Source of the DNA: an uncultured bacterium
GTDB lineage: Bacteria > Planctomycetota > UBA1135 > GCA-002686595
Assembly (NCBI GenBank): GCA_913058555.1
Contig: CAJXRJ010000435.1
Span: forward strand, 1 to 6,583
DNA: 6,583 nucleotides
Direction of reading: 5' to 3'
Positions within the stretch are counted from its first letter, which is position 1, and the number at the start of each line of letters is the position of its first letter. The position numbers were made by a program, and so were the translations under genes. Under the pieces are notes generated by a model. It was not told the origin of the DNA. It did no database searches and was given only the letters and a program-made list of their open reading frames with translations. Positions 1-6,566 of the stretch are shown one piece after another.

Positions 1-120
1 TCGCTTTCCTCATATCACCTCGCTCATGATCGACCGAGTCTAGATCGCGTGCAACACGGGGCGCGCGGGCGGGTTACGCTCGATCCGTAACAGGGGATGA
101 CGGAGGCGCCACGGAGCCCG
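1..120. other. Non-coding flank downstream of the kinase gene
   Basis: No gene is supported here. A 6-bp perfect inverted repeat, GTTACG (73-78) and CGTAAC (86-91) with a 7-base loop, lies about 30 bp past the kinase stop codon. It has no T-run on the minus strand, so it is only a weak candidate for a transcript end. Confidence 0.4.
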
Positions 121-3100
121 CTAAAGGCCCCGCGCGGCGACCTTCATCGCAGCACGGCGTCGCGTGAGGTCGTCGGGCCAGCGCCGACGGATGACGTCCA
201 GCAGCTCCGCCGTTGTCGCATGCGACGCCGCCATGGCCTCGACCTCGGCCCGTACACCGTCCTCGAGCGCACGCTGCACCAGGAGCTGGGAGTACCGCTG
301 GTCTCGCGGCACGGAGTCCCACACGCGCACCGTGTAGTCGCCGCAGGCGGAGACCAGCATCGTGCTGTCCGGGCTCCACGCGATGCCTCGGATGTAGGAG
401 CGGTGGCCTGGAAACTCGAGCAATGGATCGAAGCTGTCGGGATCCCAGAGGCGCAACGCGTTGTCGTTCCCCGAGGTCGCGAGGCGGGTCCCGTCCGGTG
501 AAAACGCGAGGTCCAAGCACGGGCCAGAGTGGGCTTCGAATCGCGACAGAAGCTCTCCGGTGGAGAGGTCGAACACCTCAACCGTCCCTTCGCCGGTCCC
601 GCAAGCAAGCCGGCGAGAATCGGGGTGGAAGTCGACACCCCAATAGCTGCCTTCGAAGTGGTGCAGTGCGACCCCGGTGAGTCGATCGCGAACGGTGACG
701 GAGCCGCCCTCTTCCACCGAGTAGCTGTCGACAACGAGCTTGCCATCTCGGCTGAGGCTCACGTGCGGCCCTACCTTGCCCGTGAGTTCCTCCGGCGACA
801 TGTAGGCGAACGGCGGCAGAATCTCGCCCACCGAGTACGCGGTTTGGGCGGTCTTCTGTCCGGAGAAACTCCCCAGCCAGCAGACTGTGAGCTGCTCCGC
901 GCCGGCGGCGCCAGGCAAGGCGGTCTCCAACCAGCGGTGCGTACCGAAGCCGCCCTCGAAGACCACCTGCGCTGGCGCTTCCCCCGAGGCGGCGACCAGC
1001 GAAATGCTGTAGAGCGGCCGTCCTCTGGGTGAAGCGCTCAATCCGGATTCACCCTCAGCCCTCCATTCTTGGACGTGCCCGTGTGGGGTCGTCGTCACGC
1101 TAGAGGCGCTCGCGCGGAAATGCGCCAGCAGGGGCGCCGTCGCACTCACCTCGGGGAGCCCGACATCCTCGCCCGCGCGCCGCGCCTGGAGGTAGCTGTC
1201 CATGGCTGCGGCGTCCTCCTCCGTCAGCGTCCCCCGGAAACAGAGCCACTCGACGATCGAGCCTTTGAATTCGTAGGCGCGCATCCCGCCGAAGGCCAGG
1301 AGCGGGGAGTCGCCCAGCTCGACGTGCGACGGGCGTGCGTCCCTGGAGGTCGGGACCTGATTCGTCCCCTCGACGAAGATCTCCGGAGGCGCAGCCCCCG
1401 CGCCAAGGTGATGTACGTTGCGATGAACCTGGAGCTTCCCTGGAGATGTCGGAAGCCGGTGCCCGTCCACCATTGCTTCGTCCCCGCCCACGACGGCGTG
1501 GAATGCGCCACGCTCCGCCACCGGATATTCGGAGATGCCCTCACCCGTGACCCACGGCAGGTGCTCGTGGTAACGGTCCCACCGGGCGTGGGAGGAGTGC
1601 AGTTCCTCCCCGGACCCGTCGAAGGCAAACTGGGCCCGCCGTAAGGCCGGGAACCTTCGGATCGGTGTTGTTTCGAGGGGGTCCCAGATCGCCATGTCTG
1701 CCCAGGGTGCGGAGGTCGCGAGGAGACCGCCGTCGCGCGAGAAGACCGGCACAAACACGTGACCTTCGTGTCCGACGAGTTCTCGTGCACGGCGGTCGCT
1801 CACCTGCCAGAGCCGGAACTTGCCCCCTGTCAGCGAGAGGACGTGATCGGTGTCCAGGAACAGAGCCTTGGACGTGCCCGGCGCCTCGAACACCAGCTTG
1901 GCAACCTGGTCCCCGAGGCTCCAAACCCGCAGGGTCCCGTCCGTGCTGACCGAGAGAAGCTGATCCTCGGGCCCGTACTCCACCCAATTCACAGCGCCAT
2001 TGTGGCCCAGGAGCTCGATGTCATACTCACCCGTCAAGGGATCGAAGGCGCGGATCTCTCGCCGGAGTTGCCCCGCGATGACGCGTGTCCCGTCCGGCGA
2101 GAAAGCGATGCTCCGGTGCCCCTGGTTGGAAGCAATGGGGTCCGCTACGAGCTCCCCCGACGCCGCGTCGAACACATGCAGGTTACGGTGCGTCCATGCG
2201 ACCCTGGTGCCGTCCGCACTGAATCGCAGGTTGGAGGGGATGGAGCCGTTGCGTGAGCCCCCGTAGTCGTAATCATGCCAGTCCCCCGGCCGTCCGAAGC
2301 TGAGGCGGGTGGGCCGGTCGACCGCGATGGTCTCGCCGTCCGGTGCGACCGCGACCGAATCGATCGGCCCCGGTTCGTCCTGCCAAGCCTCCCAGGCAAC
2401 CTGGCCCTCGCCAAGTGCGCCGACCACCACGCGCCCCGAGACCAGGGCCACCACCGCCATGCTCCCATCCGCAGAGACCGCGAACAGGTCCACGTCCCCG
2501 GGGGCCGAGAAGGTGCGCATGACGCGGCCTGTGCGCGTCTCCCACACCGTGAACCCACGGGCGGCGCTGCGCGCGACGACTTGCTCCCCGCCCGCCAACA
2601 GGTACATGTCGCCGGTCGGACGCGTCCCGTGTCGACCAGGATCCTGGTCCACGACGTCGCCGAACTCGAGGAGCAGCCCGGAGAGCGCCGCCCTCAAGTA
2701 GCGGTGTTCCCACCCGCGATCATCGACACTGATGCGATCGAGGATGCGGCGCGCATAGGCCGGGTCGGTCTCAAGCAGCGCGGAGGCCGCGGAGATGTTC
2801 GAGCGGTACGCTTCGCGCTGGGACTCCTTCTGGTTCTCCAAGGCCACGCGTGCGTTCTCCGCCGACTGGAGCGCGAGGATGATGGCGACGATCGCACCCG
2901 CGACCAGCGCTACGGCCGTGGCGGCCGCGCCCCCCACGAGCGCGCGGTTGCGCTGGGTGAAGCGCTGGAGCTGATACCAGGTACTCGGCGGGCGAGCCGT
3001 GATGGGGAGCACAGATTGGTAGCGCCGGAGGTCGTCGCTGAGGTGTGCGACCGTCGCATAGCGGCGGTCCGGGTCCTTCTCGAGGCACTTGCCCACGATC

Positions 3101-4104
3101 GTTTCAAGGTCGCCGCGTAGGCCAGGCGCCACGCTCCCAAGGCGCGTGGCGTCATCGTGACGGATCGCGTGCAGCGCGTCCGCAAGGGGCATCTGATGGA
3201 TTTGATACGGCAGCTCCCCGGAGAGCAACTCGAACAGCACGACGCCCAGGGAGTACAGATCACTGCGCGCGTCGATCGCTTCCACGTTGCCCGACGCCTG
3301 CTCGGGGCTCATGTAGATGACCGAGCCGAGCAGCGCACCAGCGTTGGTGGCCACTGTCGCGCGAGCGTCGGCATCGTTCAGACGGGCCACGCCGAAGTCG
3401 AGGATCTTGGGCTGCCCCCAGGTAGAGGTTGATTCGTCCGAGACGTCACTGGCCTCCAGGACGAAGATGTTGTCAGGCTTCAGGTCACGGTGAACGACGC
3501 CCTGACCGTGGGCGTACTGGATCGCCTCGCAGATCTGGAGGAAGAGCCCGATCCGAGCCCCGACATCGAGGTCCCGCTTCTTCGCAAAGTCCGTGACGGC
3601 GAGGCCGTCGACATATTCCATCGCGAAGAACGGGCGCGTGGCGCCGTCCTGCTCGAACTCGCCTGCCTCGAAGATCTGCGCGATGCCCGGGTGCTGAAGG
3701 CGCGCGAGGATCTCCGTCTCCCGCCGGAATCGTCGGAGCAGCTCGGGCCTCGTGGCGTCGGATCGGATCACCTTCAGCGCCACGCGGCGACTCGGCGACT
3801 CCTGCTCGGCGTCGTAGACCGTTCCCATCCCCCCCGACCCACAGAGGCCCCGGATGCGGTACTTGCCGATTCGCGTCGGCTCCGTCGACCTGACCGGGAC
3901 ATCGAGCGCGTCCTCCGCGTCGAGGGCTCGGTCCATCGGGCCGTCACCGTGGCGGACGTCCTCCTCGAGCAGCTCGAGCACCTCCTGGATGAGATCCCCA
4001 TCGTCGCCGCACGCTTCCCGCAGGAACGTGTCACGCTGCCCGGCTGGGAGCGCCCGCGCCTGCTCGAAGAGCGTGGTCAAGCGTGAGAAGCGTTCAGCGT
4101 CCAT
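121..4104 (-). CDS. Transmembrane Ser/Thr protein kinase with WD40 and LamG-like sensor region
   Basis: Probable membrane receptor kinase of 1327 residues that phosphorylates Ser/Thr on cytoplasmic partners. Residues 1-55 form the short helical module (LFEQARALP...FLREACG) common before planctomycete and acidobacterial kinases. Residues about 80-365 are a Pkinase domain with all key residues visible: glycine loop GSGGMG (89-94), VALK Lys111, helix-C Glu129, HRDLKPDN with Asp207 and Asn212, DFG Asp236, and SPE in place of APE. One hydrophobic helix follows at 388-412 (bases 2869-2943), then a charged segment. WD40-type blades fill about 477-822 and 1112-1264 (for example FSPDGTRLATSGND). A LamG-like section lies between them at about 867-1099, and a basic tail ends the protein. 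The kinase should be cytoplasmic and the propeller outside. The ATG at 4104 (MDAERF) matches family N-termini; a GTG at 4143 would add 13 residues. Neither start has a clear Shine-Dalgarno. Architecture is certain; ligand and substrate are unknown. Confidence 0.95.
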   Translation of the reverse strand: MDAERFSRLTTLFEQARALPAGQRDTFLREACGDDGDLIQEVLELLEEDVRHGDGPMDRALDAEDALDVPVRSTEPTRIGKYRIRGLCGSGGMGTVYDAEQESPSRRVALKVIRSDATRPELLRRFRRETEILARLQHPGIAQIFEAGEFEQDGATRPFFAMEYVDGLAVTDFAKKRDLDVGARIGLFLQICEAIQYAHGQGVVHRDLKPDNIFVLEASDVSDESTSTWGQPKILDFGVARLNDADARATVATNAGALLGSVIYMSPEQASGNVEAIDARSDLYSLGVVLFELLSGELPYQIHQMPLADALHAIRHDDATRLGSVAPGLRGDLETIVGKCLEKDPDRRYATVAHLSDDLRRYQSVLPITARPPSTWYQLQRFTQRNRALVGGAAATAVALVAGAIVAIILALQSAENARVALENQKESQREAYRSNISAASALLETDPAYARRILDRISVDDRGWEHRYLRAALSGLLLEFGDVVDQDPGRHGTRPTGDMYLLAGGEQVVARSAARGFTVWETRTGRVMRTFSAPGDVDLFAVSADGSMAVVALVSGRVVVGALGEGQVAWEAWQDEPGPIDSVAVAPDGETIAVDRPTRLSFGRPGDWHDYDYGGSRNGSIPSNLRFSADGTRVAWTHRNLHVFDAASGELVADPIASNQGHRSIAFSPDGTRVIAGQLRREIRAFDPLTGEYDIELLGHNGAVNWVEYGPEDQLLSVSTDGTLRVWSLGDQVAKLVFEAPGTSKALFLDTDHVLSLTGGKFRLWQVSDRRARELVGHEGHVFVPVFSRDGGLLATSAPWADMAIWDPLETTPIRRFPALRRAQFAFDGSGEELHSSHARWDRYHEHLPWVTGEGISEYPVAERGAFHAVVGGDEAMVDGHRLPTSPGKLQVHRNVHHLGAGAAPPEIFVEGTNQVPTSRDARPSHVELGDSPLLAFGGMRAYEFKGSIVEWLCFRGTLTEEDAAAMDSYLQARRAGEDVGLPEVSATAPLLAHFRASASSVTTTPHGHVQEWRAEGESGLSASPRGRPLYSISLVAASGEAPAQVVFEGGFGTHRWLETALPGAAGAEQLTVCWLGSFSGQKTAQTAYSVGEILPPFAYMSPEELTGKVGPHVSLSRDGKLVVDSYSVEEGGSVTVRDRLTGVALHHFEGSYWGVDFHPDSRRLACGTGEGTVEVFDLSTGELLSRFEAHSGPCLDLAFSPDGTRLATSGNDNALRLWDPDSFDPLLEFPGHRSYIRGIAWSPDSTMLVSACGDYTVRVWDSVPRDQRYSQLLVQRALEDGVRAEVEAMAASHATTAELLDVIRRRWPDDLTRRRAAMKVAARGL
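808..1506 (-). other. LamG/concanavalin-like insert within the kinase WD40 region, halves in unusual order
   Basis: This part of the kinase gene (about residues 867-1099) is not WD40-like. Its first half (bases about 1174-1506) contains MVDGHRLP, LLAFGG and then GSIVEWLCFRGTLTEEDAAA followed by MDSYLQAR. That is the usual ending of a LamG_3-type domain, normally of the form GDIAEVLVYDRxLSDAER...YL. Its second half (about 808-1137) contains LLAHFRASASSVTTTPHGHV, then WRAEGES, RPLY, VVFEGG and QLTVCWLGSFSG. That is the usual beginning of the same fold (LxAxFRA..GVTT..G.V..W.D.SG...RP....VxFDG...LTVFVVG). Such domains typically bind carbohydrate or protein ligands outside the cell. The reading frame is open throughout. 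The family match comes from recalled consensus and is moderate. Confidence 0.55.
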
Positions 4105-4112
4105 GATCCACG

Positions 4113-4132
4113 AGGGTACGGAGGTCGCGAGG
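4113..4132 (-). repeat. 20-bp near copy of an internal WD40 coding segment (1704-1723)
   Basis: Positions 4113-4132 and 1704-1723 match at 19 of 20 bases in the same orientation; the one mismatch is 4118 A against 1709 G. The inner 14 bases at 4121-4134 also recur exactly at 473-486. At 1704-1723 and 473-486 the minus strand encodes the WD40 strand motif LATS. At 4113-4132 the sequence lies upstream of the preferred kinase ATG, yet read in the same frame it also spells RLATSVPSW. Confidence 0.7.
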
Positions 4133-4153
4133 CGTTGATACACTGCAACACCC

Positions 4154-4158
4154 GAGGA
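4154..4158 (+). promoter_or_regulatory. Shine-Dalgarno site of the sigma factor gene
   Basis: GAGGA sits eight bases before the GTG at 4167. It supports GTG as the start and the 193-residue length of the sigma factor. The kinase and the secreted protein genes show no comparable site in front of their starts. Confidence 0.6.
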
Positions 4159-4166
4159 ATCACGAC

Positions 4167-4748
4167 GTGACTAGCGAAGACTTCAACGCCATCCTCGGCC
4201 AGATCAGCGCCGGCAAGCTCGCGGGCGCGGAGCTGATGGAGCCCCTCTACGTGGAGCTTCGAGCCATCGCCGCGCGGCTCATGACCCGGGAGCGTGCCAG
4301 TCACACCCTGCAACCCACCGCCCTCGTCCACGAGGCCTTCTTGCGGCTCGTGGACGCCGAGAAGGTCGGCGAACAAGGGCACCTGCACTTCCTCGACGCA
4401 GCCGCTGTGACCATGCGACGGGTCCTGATCGACCATGCGAGGGCGACAGGGGCCGAGCGACGCGGAGGCCGGGAGAACCGCCGGCGCGTCTCCTTGCACG
4501 GCATCGAGAGCGACGAGGCCGACCAAGTCGGATTCGACGATGTCGACCTCATAGCCCTGGACGACGCCCTGACCGAGCTCGCCCAGTTCCAGAGCCGGCA
4601 CGTCAAGATCGTCGAGTTGCGCTTCTTCGCCGGGATGTCGGGGGATCAAATCGGGTCTCACTTGGGAATCTCGAGGAGCACCGTGGTGCGGGACCTCGCC
4701 TTCGCCCGCGCATGGCTCCAGCGGCGGCTAAAGTCGGCTTCGGACTGA
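4167..4748 (+). CDS. ECF-family RNA polymerase sigma factor (Sigma70_ECF/TIGR02999 type)
   Basis: A 193-residue sigma factor that would direct RNA polymerase to a dedicated promoter set. Region 2 spans about residues 23-95, with LYVELRAIAARLM, HTLQPTALVHEAFLRLVDAE and MRRVLIDHARA, which match the Sigma70_ECF family very closely. Region 4 spans about 128-190, with VVELRFF-like IVELRFFAGMSGDQIGSHLG and a helix-turn-helix ending in RDLAFARAWLQRRL. Length is normal for the family. The start is a GTG with a good upstream GAGGA. No anti-sigma gene is adjacent. The neighbour on the opposite strand is a Ser/Thr kinase, the usual partner of this sigma type in planctomycetes and acidobacteria, although there the two are often co-directional. 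The acidic DAED-like stretch normally before LVQE is replaced by QPTA, placing Thr51 where an acid is usual. The family call is secure; target genes are unknown. Confidence 0.95.
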   Translation: MTSEDFNAILGQISAGKLAGAELMEPLYVELRAIAARLMTRERASHTLQPTALVHEAFLRLVDAEKVGEQGHLHFLDAAAVTMRRVLIDHARATGAERRGGRENRRRVSLHGIESDEADQVGFDDVDLIALDDALTELAQFQSRHVKIVELRFFAGMSGDQIGSHLGISRSTVVRDLAFARAWLQRRLKSASD

Positions 4749-4798
4749 GAGCCAGTGAACAACTCACGTGCTCGATGGATGCCCCCGCGTCTGCGAAG

Positions 4799-4972
4799 AT
4801 GCGGGCGCTCTCCGTTGTGGTGCGCCCCACACACCCAGTGCGCCCCTCGCAGCGACGACTCGCCAAAGGAGATCATTCGACCTGGGCAGCCTTCTTTGAT
4901 GAAGCGGACGAAGCGCTCAGCGCAGGCGTTGCAGTACGGGGAGCCGCGTGATCGGAAAGCTCGGTACACCAC
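4799..4972 (-). pseudogene. Remnant of an IS-type integrase/transposase (rve-like C-terminal fragment)
   Basis: The minus-strand reading GSPYCNACAERFVRFIKEGC, followed by GRMISFGESSLR and then HHNGERPH, closely follows the C-terminal part of rve-family transposases (consensus RSPNCNAYAERFVRSIKEEC, then LDRMI.FGE.SLR...HYN.ERPHQGL). The Glu in AERF is the likely third catalytic acid of the DDE triad. Everything upstream is missing: the frame reaches back only to the TGA of the secreted protein gene at 5015-5017, and no first or second catalytic Asp region is present. After ERPH the usual QGLGN ending is lost and the reading becomes low-complexity Arg-rich sequence. I saw no terminal inverted repeats or target duplication. 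It is most likely an old, inactive scar between two convergent genes. Confidence 0.75.
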
Positions 4973-5014
4973 CGCCCTGTGGGGATGATACGCGTCTAGC
5001 GTTGCACCAAAGCC

Positions 5015-6292
5015 TCAGTTCGTCAGGACGAACGAGAAGCCGGAAGTGAAGTTGGAGCCGAGGCCCGTGGGATCGCGGTGCCAGAACTGGAAGTTGAGGG
5101 TCATGCCCGGCGCCACCGGAATGACGCCCCCCCCCTGGGGGACAGCCAGGAGGTCAATCGAGGCACCGACCGCGCCTCCGGTCCCCGTGCTGACCACCGG
5201 GTACCTCCCCAGTACCCCGCCGAGGCAGAGGTTGCCGTTGGATGTCCCATTCAGACCGGGCACGAACGCCTGGGTGTCGGAGGCAGCGAGGAGGCCGAAC
5301 TGGTTTGGCGGGAGGTTCAGCGCCGTGAGAACCACGCTATTGAGTGATATAGAGGTAGAGCCGTACCCGAGCATGTATCCCTGGAGACCCTGTGCGTTGG
5401 GAGTTGCCTGGCAGTAGTTTCCCCCGATGGGCCCCAGAGGGTTCATACGCGACACCGTCAGGTCGTAGCTCGCACAATCTCCCGAACCCGCGGTGAGCGT
5501 GTTGACGTTGACCTCGAGTACGAGGGAGCGCGTCGCGCCTGTCGTGTTGGTGTAGTTGATCGACTCATCGTTGGTCGTCGAGACGCTCCGCGCGAGGTCG
5601 GTGAGCCCCCCGCAACCCAGGGACGGATCCCACAGGTACAACTCGACGTTGGCCTGGGAATGCTGGAAAGCGATGCTCGCGTTCAGAGTCTCGGTGTCAG
5701 GCAGATCGATCGAGTAGTAGTCGCGGTCCATCCGCTCGACGTTGAGGCCCTGGATCGTCCCGTCCTGAATCGGCGCCGCCGATCCGCAGGTGTCGTTGCC
5801 TTCGTAGCCGTCCTGCCGGGTCCCGAGGCACTGGTCGATCTCGACGAAGATCGGCTCGGTTTCGCAAGGGTGGAAGGGGCTGGGTCTCTCGCGGCCACAC
5901 TGGATCAGGAACTGCTCTCCTGCCTGCACCCCGAGCAGCTGGACGCCGGGCGACTGGACCACCTGCTCGCAGGTGGCCGCGCATCCGACGCCGGAGAGCA
6001 AGACCGCCCTCTGGCTGAACGGGTCGCTGCTGTACGGGACGATCTCGTAGTCACCCGCAACTGGCGCTGTGAACTGTAAGAAGCGGTCGTTGCAGAAGGC
6101 GGGATAGGCCACGAGGCACCCAAAATTGCCGCTACCAATATCGCTGAAGCCGCTGGCCGTGGCAGTGGCCAGGTCGAGCACGTAGGTCCCCGGACTCAAG
6201 GCCGGAATCGCGGTGGAGCAGGTGTCCCCTCCCTGCGAGAGTACGGGGGCGGCGAGGGCCATGAGGCCGAGGAACAAGTTGATGATCTTCAT
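5015..6292 (-). CDS. Exported PPC-domain protein with planctomycete C-terminal domain
   Basis: A 425-residue protein with a clear signal peptide (MKIINLFLGLMALAAPVLS, likely cut before Gln20). Residues about 22-133 form a PPC-like beta-sandwich (GDTCSTA, NDRFLQFTAPVAGDYEI, AGEQFLIQCG). Residues about 162-281 are a second, clearer PPC domain (GYEGNDTCGSAAPI, DRDYYSIDLP, VELYLWD, YDLTVS). Residues about 288-425 form a domain that recurs at the C-terminus of planctomycete secreted proteins (GGNYCQATPN, LPPNQFGLL, GNLCLGGVLGRYPVV, FQFWHRDPTG, FVLTN). Paired cysteines fit an extracytoplasmic location. PPC domains usually accompany secreted enzymes or surface proteins, but no catalytic domain is present here, so the role is probably structural or binding. 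The ATG at 6292 is chosen because it begins the signal peptide; a GTG at 6349 would add 19 non-hydrophobic residues. No clear Shine-Dalgarno is seen. The coding strand has a run of nine G at 5127-5135. It is convergent with the sigma factor gene. Confidence 0.92.
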   Translation of the reverse strand: MKIINLFLGLMALAAPVLSQGGDTCSTAIPALSPGTYVLDLATATASGFSDIGSGNFGCLVAYPAFCNDRFLQFTAPVAGDYEIVPYSSDPFSQRAVLLSGVGCAATCEQVVQSPGVQLLGVQAGEQFLIQCGRERPSPFHPCETEPIFVEIDQCLGTRQDGYEGNDTCGSAAPIQDGTIQGLNVERMDRDYYSIDLPDTETLNASIAFQHSQANVELYLWDPSLGCGGLTDLARSVSTTNDESINYTNTTGATRSLVLEVNVNTLTAGSGDCASYDLTVSRMNPLGPIGGNYCQATPNAQGLQGYMLGYGSTSISLNSVVLTALNLPPNQFGLLAASDTQAFVPGLNGTSNGNLCLGGVLGRYPVVSTGTGGAVGASIDLLAVPQGGGVIPVAPGMTLNFQFWHRDPTGLGSNFTSGFSFVLTN

Positions 6293-6353
6293 TGGTGAGC
6301 AGCGTGTGAGAGCAGGAGCGCGCGGAAGCCAAGGCGAAACCTCGAACACGCCT

Positions 6354-6370
6354 GCTGGGAGGAGCCCAGC
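6354..6370. repeat. Short inverted repeat in the leader of the exported-protein gene
   Basis: GCTGGG (6354-6359) and CCCAGC (6365-6370) form a perfect 6-bp stem with a 5-base loop, AGGAG on the plus strand and CTCCT on the minus strand. It lies about 62 bp before the ATG at 6292, so it could fold in the 5' untranslated RNA. Function is unknown. Confidence 0.4.
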
Positions 6371-6481
6371 CCCTACAAATCCGGTGGCGTAGCCTCAGCG
6401 CAGCTGCGTCATGGATTCGGCTCATCATTTCAACGGCCACCGGCCCCCTTACTCACACCTAACCGACAACACGGTCGTCCC

Positions 6482-6495
6482 CGCCGAAATCGGCG
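6482..6495. repeat. Perfect inverted repeat, 6-bp arms and 2-bp spacer
   Basis: CGCCGA (6482-6487) and TCGGCG (6490-6495) flank AA. The tight spacing suits a dimeric regulator's operator better than an RNA hairpin, but chance in GC-rich DNA cannot be excluded. Confidence 0.35.
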
Positions 6496-6540
6496 ACAGC
6501 ACGTGGGGGCAGCCGCCGCGTCGCGATTCGGCGCCGGGTG

Positions 6541-6566
6541 GCCCCGGGTCGTTACCTCCCCGGGGC
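6541..6566. terminator. GC-rich hairpin, possible terminator of an off-window gene
   Basis: GCCCCGGG (6541-6548) and CCCGGGGC (6559-6566) form a perfect 8-bp all-GC stem around a 10-base loop. There is no T-run on either side, so it is not a standard intrinsic terminator. It could end transcription of a gene beyond the right edge or mark the boundary upstream of the exported-protein gene. Confidence 0.3.

Larger units (their letters stand above)
4105..4166. promoter_or_regulatory. Divergent intergenic region between kinase and sigma factor genes
   Basis: This 62-bp gap lies between the kinase start codon (4104, minus) and the sigma factor start codon (4167, plus), so any promoters for the two genes sit here or overlap the coding ends. 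I see no convincing sigma-70 -35/-10 pair. A TTGATA at 4135-4140 lies too close to the sigma start to be used with a -10 at standard spacing. I see no clear ECF-type GGAAC...CGT pair on either strand. The left part (4113-4132) is a near copy of a WD40 coding segment of the kinase. If the kinase starts at the GTG at 4143, the gap shrinks to 23 bp. A regulatory role is inferred from position only. Confidence 0.4.

Noticed and set aside
73..91. Hairpin downstream of the kinase stop codon as an intrinsic terminator.
   Set aside because: The stem is only 6 bp and no T-run follows on the minus strand, so it is mentioned only as a weak inverted repeat.
780..812. A second YMSPE..(S/T)G.V motif in the kinase C-terminal region (YMSPEELTGKV), echoing the activation-segment motif YMSPEQASGNV at about 3280-3315.
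   Set aside because: The flanking residues are not kinase subdomains and the codons differ at many positions, so a duplicated kinase fragment or pseudosubstrate is not supported; it is probably chance.
2275..3120. Long plus-strand open frame (281 codons) opposite the kinase gene.
   Set aside because: It lies antisense to clearly conserved kinase, membrane and WD40 coding sequence, and its translation shows no family features; long antisense frames are expected at this GC content.
4735..4830. A terminator between the sigma factor gene and the convergent exported-protein gene (for example TGTGG/CCACA near 4816-4833).
   Set aside because: The stem is only 5 bp, has no T-run and lies within the transposase remnant.
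6132..6440. Minus-strand open frame of 102 codons overlapping the start of the exported-protein gene.
   Set aside because: It overlaps the signal peptide and first domain in another frame, is rich in Arg, His and Pro as expected for a GC-rich shadow, and has no recognisable motif.
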